A DNA stretch of 64,000 nucleotides. Origin: Amanita rubescens (Eukaryota > Basidiomycota > Agaricomycetes > Agaricales > Amanitaceae). Shown piece after piece: positions 58,881 to 64,000 of the stretch. Position 1 is the stretch's first letter. The number at the start of each line of letters is the position of its first letter. The notes beneath the pieces were generated by a model, which was given only the letters and a program-made list of their open reading frames with translations, made no database searches and was not told the origin of the DNA. The stretch spans positions 1-64,000 of the forward strand of contig WION01000052.1 of NCBI GenBank assembly GCA_015039365.1. The letters run 5' to 3'. The translations under genes were made by a program, and so were the position numbers.

Positions 58881-59310
58881 TGTTACAAACGTACGTCATG
58901 GCCTATCTTTATCTTATCTTATCATCTATGTCATCCCTCCTATGTCATTATTTGCATATGCGTTCCTTCCGGAACATTCATCGTTTATCATATGCCAATT
59001 ACCTTTATCACATGTATGTCGTTTTCACATGTTAACCGTTTCATTATCACATGCAACCGTTTTCATTATCACATGCATATATACTTACCATATTTGCGTA
59101 TGTACTTTGTACTATATAAATCACGCAAATATACGACTAGACCTCAGTCTAGTTTTAACAGTCAAAATCTGTCTCGTTATCGTCTAAGCTCCCTTGAGGA
59201 CTTATCCGATAACACTCTTATTCTTTGAACGTTCTTAAGTGCCGGAACTCCCTTGAGGAACCTACGGTACCTGATAGGCTTGACTTATCAGTGAACGAAC
59301 AAACGTAACA
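58881..59310 (+). repeat. 3' LTR of the outer chromovirus
   Basis: 430 bp, nearly identical to 42354-42783, followed by the target duplication CATTT. Confidence 0.96.
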
Positions 59311-59315
59311 CATTT

Positions 59316-59839
59316 CATTTAGCCTTGGAATAGGGGAAAAGGGATTCAGTGTGCATATTGTTGCATTTTACATCAATTATTGTTGAGAAGACACAGTGTA
59401 GTACTATGTGCCTTCTGGATATGTCATACCTGCAGATTCTAATTCTGATGGCTGAAAATTTTCGTTCACATGGGTTTAATTGGGAATTTGGAATTGATGC
59501 CACTCAAATTAGATTGCATATGTATGTATACTGCTCTTAACTTTTAAGTTCTGTACATCAAGGCTCAAACAAAAAAACAGCAGGGCATACCTACATACTC
59601 TCACAAGAGTCAATTGTGCCTTTCTATACATTCTCCCATATGAATCTGACATTAGGTGCTACATTCCTACATGCAGCTGGCCTGCCCCTATTGCAAAAGG
59701 GGAATTTCTATTCCATATTTTTATTTCCTTTTTAAATATAATTTCCTTTGCAATATAATATATATATGTAGATATATAGACTACTTACAGTTTGAGTGAA
59801 GAATAAAATAATTATAATCTATAATACCAATATACATAA
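59316..59839. other. AT-rich, no gene recognised
   Basis: No open frame with recognisable motifs. A run of A/T-only words (59700-59850) leads into the inverted-repeat element that follows. Confidence 0.5.
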
Positions 59840-60919
59840 TTCTCTTATTAAATTATTATCTCTTTTTTAAGTAGAGCACTATTGATCTTAATGCTTGTGG
59901 GTCATGACACTTTCTGCAACAAAGTATCTCAAATTCTGGGTGCCACTGCAACAGACAATGACATTGGATCTGAATGATACCACTGAGACATTGTCTGATG
60001 AACACCATCATGGGTCCTGCACCCCCTCAATGGCTCATACAATTCATGAGTGCTGCCCCACCTCAGTGGCTCATACAATTCATTGGCAATGTTGATCAGA
60101 TGGAGGGAAACATCATGCAGGCCACAAACTCAAACCAGATGCATGCAGATACCAATCAAATGTGACCAGAGATGTGGGCAAGCTCTGCATGCATTGAGGT
60201 GGGACAAGCAAATGTGGGGGTTTCAAGATTGAATAAGTTGGAGATGAACAACAACACTGGTCACATTGCATATTGAGCAAAGCAAAGTGGTGAGTCAGCA
60301 TTTCCCAACACTAGATCATTGGAACTCATCCTCCAGATTGCCAGAGATGGTATTGGACTTGCCAATGACCTCCTAATCCCAGGCATCTCTCCTTTAGTGG
60401 CTTTACAAGCAGTTCCCATTGTTAGGACTCCCACTGAGCCATAATCAATCTTAATGGTCTAACACACCAAGCTACGTATTCTCCCACTGATTAAATTCTG
60501 TAGCTATGATTTTGGAATCTGGCCAGTTGAGTTACTAATGGGGATTTGCAGAGAGTTTTAAATTGGCTCTGATGGACATTTGAGATGGGGTTTTTTCTAT
60601 GAGTATGTTTTATTGAGCCAGGGCTTCTGGTGTAACATTATCACACTCTTTCAATTTTATGCCCTAGACTCAAATTATTGAAGATGGGATCACTGGCAAT
60701 GATGAATGATATCATGTCTTCTTGCAGTTGGGAATGGCAGGGGATGCAGGTTAGTGCATCCAATCTATATGACCAAATTGCAAGATAATGGTTTTAATTA
60801 CAGGGTTTCTTGGGCATTGGGTGTCATTGCTACAGTTCTTCAAGTCCATATGGCATCACTGTATGGCCTGTGGGACAGGGTAACATGTTGAGGCAGATTG
60901 TGTGACCTTGAAAAGAAGT

Positions 60920-60972
60920 TGCCTGACTAGGGATTGAACCCAAGACCTCTTAAGGGAAGTACATTGTGCCAG
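60920..60972 (-). other. tRNA-derived segment (SINE or tRNA relic)
   Basis: On the minus strand, TGGCACAATG (like an A box) is followed by an anticodon-like arm, ACTTC paired with GAGGT around CCTTAA, then CTTGGGTTCAATCCC (B box and T arm) and TAGTCAGGCA (3' acceptor). The 5' acceptor partner is missing and the anticodon loop has six bases, so this is not a working tRNA. Confidence 0.45.
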
Positions 60973-60999
60973 AAAAACTCATTGGCCTGGAATACATAC

Positions 61000-62110
61000 T
61001 TGTCCTTAACCCCAACCGCAATAGGGAGGGATATAGAGAACACTTGGCCTGTATGGGCCACCACTTCGTGCAGCAAGTCCGAGGCCCAGGTGAGTGGTGG
61101 CTGAGTGCTGTTTGTTCCGGCATGGCAAGTCGCGTCTCGGGAATTACCAGTGCTTAAGCATCCATTACAAAATCCCTCAGCGACGTGGACAAGATAAGAC
61201 CGAAGCCTCTTTACATTTGGCCTCGGAACACATTGTCAGAATAGCCATGATCATAAAACCTGGTGCCATGACCTGATTTAAGTAACTGCACTGTGATGAG
61301 ACCAGCTCACAGATGCACTAATTCTCCTGTAAGTCATTGACTTGGTATGTATGTATGACATGGAGTGTGTAGTTGGGCATGGTTAGACTGTCACCTCTGG
61401 TCTGCTTCAGAGAGCAGAGAGCAGGGAGGCTGGTGAGGAAAGAGCAAACTTGAGATAGGGGTTGGTGGGCATGATGATGTTTGATAGTGTTTGTGCCCAT
61501 GAGAACAACAAATCACACATATGTAGTGACAACACATCTGATGATCCTCTACCATGCCAGAAGTTATCCCTCAATCCCTGCCCATCATTCCTGTTCACCA
61601 TTGTTTTGTGCCTCATATTTGTTGATCAGTACTATAACTTTCTGACAGAATTTTTTGGTGAGAAAGTAGGACAATTTGTACAAGCTGTCTTGTTAAGAAT
61701 AGATTCAAAATAGTCCCTGTGCCAGGGCTTAAGAGATGGGATGCAGCTTGGGGGCATTTATTCCCCAAATTTGATTGGGCCAACACCAGCCCACCTAGTC
61801 CCCAAGGGAGTCCCATTTGCTCTCATGGTGCAGCCTCCAGATCCACTCCCTCTCAATGTTGTACAAAATGCACAGAGCCTGATTGGTGAACATTGGGCAA
61901 TTCATGATGATCAGTGTGAGTGTCCCCTTATGAGAAGCCAGCCTACCATGACTAACACTGAGAGTGCTTTAGTTGAAAGAAACTGTTAGGAGGTGATCCC
62001 AGACACAATCACTAAGACACTCGAGACTTGAACGCAGAAGGGAGAATGAGACTTGATTGAGTCTATAGACGACAGAAACAATCGTAAGGCTAAGAGACTC
62101 ATACATGCAT
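61000..62110. other. No gene recognised
   Basis: Interior of the long inverted-repeat element. Short frames only, without motifs. Confidence 0.5.
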
Positions 62111-62119
62111 AATGGTATA

Positions 62120-62856
62120 CAGTAACCCTCAAAACGGAGGAGCTGAGTGACAGGTGGGTATGGGGGATGTCAAAGTTCACAGGTGAATCAACATTTCTAT
62201 GAGGACATATGATATAGGAGGGACCCATACTTGCTTACAGGATGGATGGGGGGAGGGATAGGTAACTTTATATCACCATTCTGAAGGATAGCCTTGAAGC
62301 CAGCTTTGATTACTAAGGCAGGAATTTTGAAGTCAGCAGGACAGTGATCAAAAACACACTTGTGAGAGGTCAAGAGCTGGTCTAGTAAACACAGAAATGC
62401 AGAAGAAGTGTTTCTAGTACAATTTGAGGATGGTACCTACATTGTGACTAGCCCTGGCTGACACTTCATATTCAGAATGACAAGATGCAAGAATACAGGA
62501 TGACATCCACCTGGGAGGGTACATTGATGCAATGTAAGCATTTCAAGCACTTATCTGAGACATATTAAGGTTATTCAACATTGTAGCATGACTTTCACCA
62601 CTGTCATATAATTGCTAGATACCGGTTTTGTCATCCCACCATGTCAGCCACAAAACCGTTCCAATGACATTGCCTCACAAAACATTTTATATCTCATGGA
62701 CTACTGACTCAATTGACATGGGTATATGCTCAAATTCAAGCTTAGATGCTATTCTATCATCTACTAATTTCTACTAATTTTATAAAAGTTTCCCATTGTG
62801 TGGTTGGTCAATCTTTTCAAGATGGCCAAACATTGGAACGGTTTTGAGGGTTACTG
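62120..62856. mobile_element. 737-bp Tc1/mariner-type MITE
   Basis: Perfect 16-bp terminal inverted repeats CAGTAACCCTCAAAAC (62120-62135) and GTTTTGAGGGTTACTG (62841-62856) are each flanked by TA, the target duplication of the Tc1/mariner/pogo superfamily. The interior has no transposase frame. Confidence 0.82.
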
Positions 62857-63123
62857 TATATACTATGACTTGTTGTTCCCAGGCCGTCATTCCACGGAAT
62901 CCTTAGGTAAGCATGGGAACTTTCTTGAAATAATGAAAAAGAAAAGAAAAAGAAATATAATGAAATAATCGCCGTTACAGAAACAGCCAAATGGAATGGC
63001 CCTGAACTCAATGTGGTCATTGTAGGATTTCCAAAGAATGGAAAAACAGTTTATGCATAGAAAGGTCTTGCACTAGTACATTCTGCTGTGTGTTTTTGTA
63101 ATGTGAATTGGCATTGGTCGTGA

Positions 63124-63656
63124 TCAGTGGGAGAATACCTTCAATGGTGCTGTTAGATCATTAAGATTGATTGTGGCTTTAGTGGCAGTCCCCATGGGAA
63201 TTATTGATAAGGGTGCTAAAGGACCAATGCCTGGGACTAGGAGGTCATTAGCAAGTGCAGTGGCTGCCCTCCTGTCATGCTTGCGCTTCTCCTCTTCTGC
63301 TGCCAGCCATGCCAGCACCTCGTCTTCCTTCTATTCCAGCTCTTCTCATTTGAGGTGCTCCTTCTCATGCTGCTCCTTGCATAGCTGCAGTTTTTCTTGG
63401 GTGGATGACATAAAGAAGGCAGCAACCTGGAGGATGAGTTACAATGATCTAGTGTTTCATTAAGATTGATTGTGGCTTTAGTGGCAGTCCCAGCCATGGG
63501 AATTGTTGGTAAGGAAGGAGTAAATGTACACCCAATCACCTGTGCAATAGCAGTCTGCCCTGCAGCTCCCACTAAGCCATGACCCACACCAACATACCCA
63601 TCACAATAAGCATCAAGCTGACCAGGATTCAGGCCGGCAATTGTTGCTGCACTCAA
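63124..63656 (-). pseudogene. Decayed repeat-encoded protein fragment
   Basis: Two minus-strand frames read like pieces of one protein. One has an AATIAGLNPGQLDAY and GTATKATINLNE stretch (63656-63470). The other, shifted, has a coiled-coil-like charged stretch AWLAAEEEKRKHDRRAA and a second GTATKATINLND (63318-63130). GTATKATINLN occurs twice, so an internal duplication preceded decay. Family unknown. Confidence 0.4.
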
Positions 63657-64000
63657 TATGCAATATCACCTACAGAGTCTCTCCTCACATCTGATTGATA
63701 TCTGCATACATCTGGTTGGACTGTTGGAGTTTGTGGCCTGTATCTGATGAACATTGCCAATGAATTGTGTGAGCCACTGAGGTGGGGCAATACCCATGGG
63801 TTCCAAGAGCCATTGAGGGGGTGCAGGGCCCATGGTGGTGTTTATCAGACAATGTCTTGGTGGTATCATTCAGTGGATCCAATGTCATTGTCTGTTGCAG
63901 TGACACCCAGGATTTGAGATACTTTGTCACAGAAAGGGTCCTGACCTACAAGCAAATAAGATCAATAGTGCTCCACTTGAACTTAAAAAGAGATAATAAT

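Larger units (their letters stand above)
42354..59310 (+). mobile_element. Outer Ty3/Gypsy chromovirus, complete, split by a nested copy
   Basis: Flanked by the target duplication CATTT (42349-42353 and 59311-59315). LTRs of 430 bp at each end differ at one visible position (42645 A versus 59172 G), so insertion is recent. Without the inner element it would be about 8.5 kb. Order: LTR, primer site, gag with an unusual upstream open stretch, -1 frameshift, pol with chromodomain, a third reading frame, polypurine tract, LTR. All three coding regions are uninterrupted because the nested copy sits between the ORF3 stop and the 3' LTR. The chromodomain and self-primer place it near the Tf1/sushi group. 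Confidence 0.96.
59840..64000. mobile_element. Long terminal-inverted-repeat element, right end cut by window
   Basis: About 59840-60290 matches the reverse complement of about 63650-64000. Shared blocks include GAGCACTATTGATCTTA, CAACAGACAATGACATTGG, CACCCCCTCAATGGCTC and CAATTCATTGGCAATGTT. Arms differ by small insertions and substitutions. The 3.3-kb interior has no intact transposase, a decayed protein-like stretch on the minus strand, a tRNA-derived segment and a separate small MITE. I infer an old non-autonomous or degenerate DNA transposon; its outer boundary lies beyond the window. Confidence 0.6.

Overview
This looks like nuclear DNA of a mushroom-forming basidiomycete (Agaricomycetes). 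Genes are packed on both strands, the introns are 49-63 nt with GT..AG ends, and some exons are very small. There is a chromodomain Ty3/Gypsy retrotransposon of the Tf1/sushi kind, and the HNH, I66-like beta-trefoil and salicylate-hydroxylase-like genes are of types common in agarics. No rRNA or intact tRNA gene, CRISPR array or prokaryotic feature is visible.

Layout. Positions 1-1030 hold only a short CCACCG minisatellite. About 1030-6015 is a stretch very dense in short perfect inverted repeats, with a loosely periodic two-hairpin module. A large inverted-repeat structure of about 11.4 kb (6021-17446) interrupts it: about 600-bp arms, about 112 copies of a 52-bp unit, an 896-bp centre, then 68 copies of the same unit in reverse. 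Hairpin-rich DNA resumes at 17447 with a G-quadruplex candidate, followed by a 2.4-kb element bounded by inverted CTCGGA/TCCGAG satellites (17740-20190) and 1.5 kb of degenerate repeats.

A gene island runs from 22.6 to 36.7 kb. I assembled exon models by hand for a beta-trefoil protein, an HNH-domain protein, a small ankyrin protein, a TatD nuclease, a FAD monooxygenase, a Tyr/Gly/Pro-rich protein and a DDM1/LSH-type SNF2 ATPase. All close in frame. They do not form an obvious pathway.

From 36.7 to 64 kb the window is transposon territory: a MITE, a decayed reading frame, a solo LTR with target duplication, and two nearly identical chromoviruses nested in opposite orientation. The outer one is 42354-59310 (TSD CATTT) and the inner one 50393-58845 (TSD GTGAA). 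After them comes a long terminal-inverted-repeat element that runs off the window and contains a TA-flanked mariner-type MITE. The chromoviruses have a self-complementary primer site, a GGGTTTT frameshift site at the gag stop, a 263-codon open stretch before gag without any in-frame ATG, and an extra 736-residue third reading frame overlapping the end of pol. With the hairpin array and the 11.4-kb element, these are the most unusual content.
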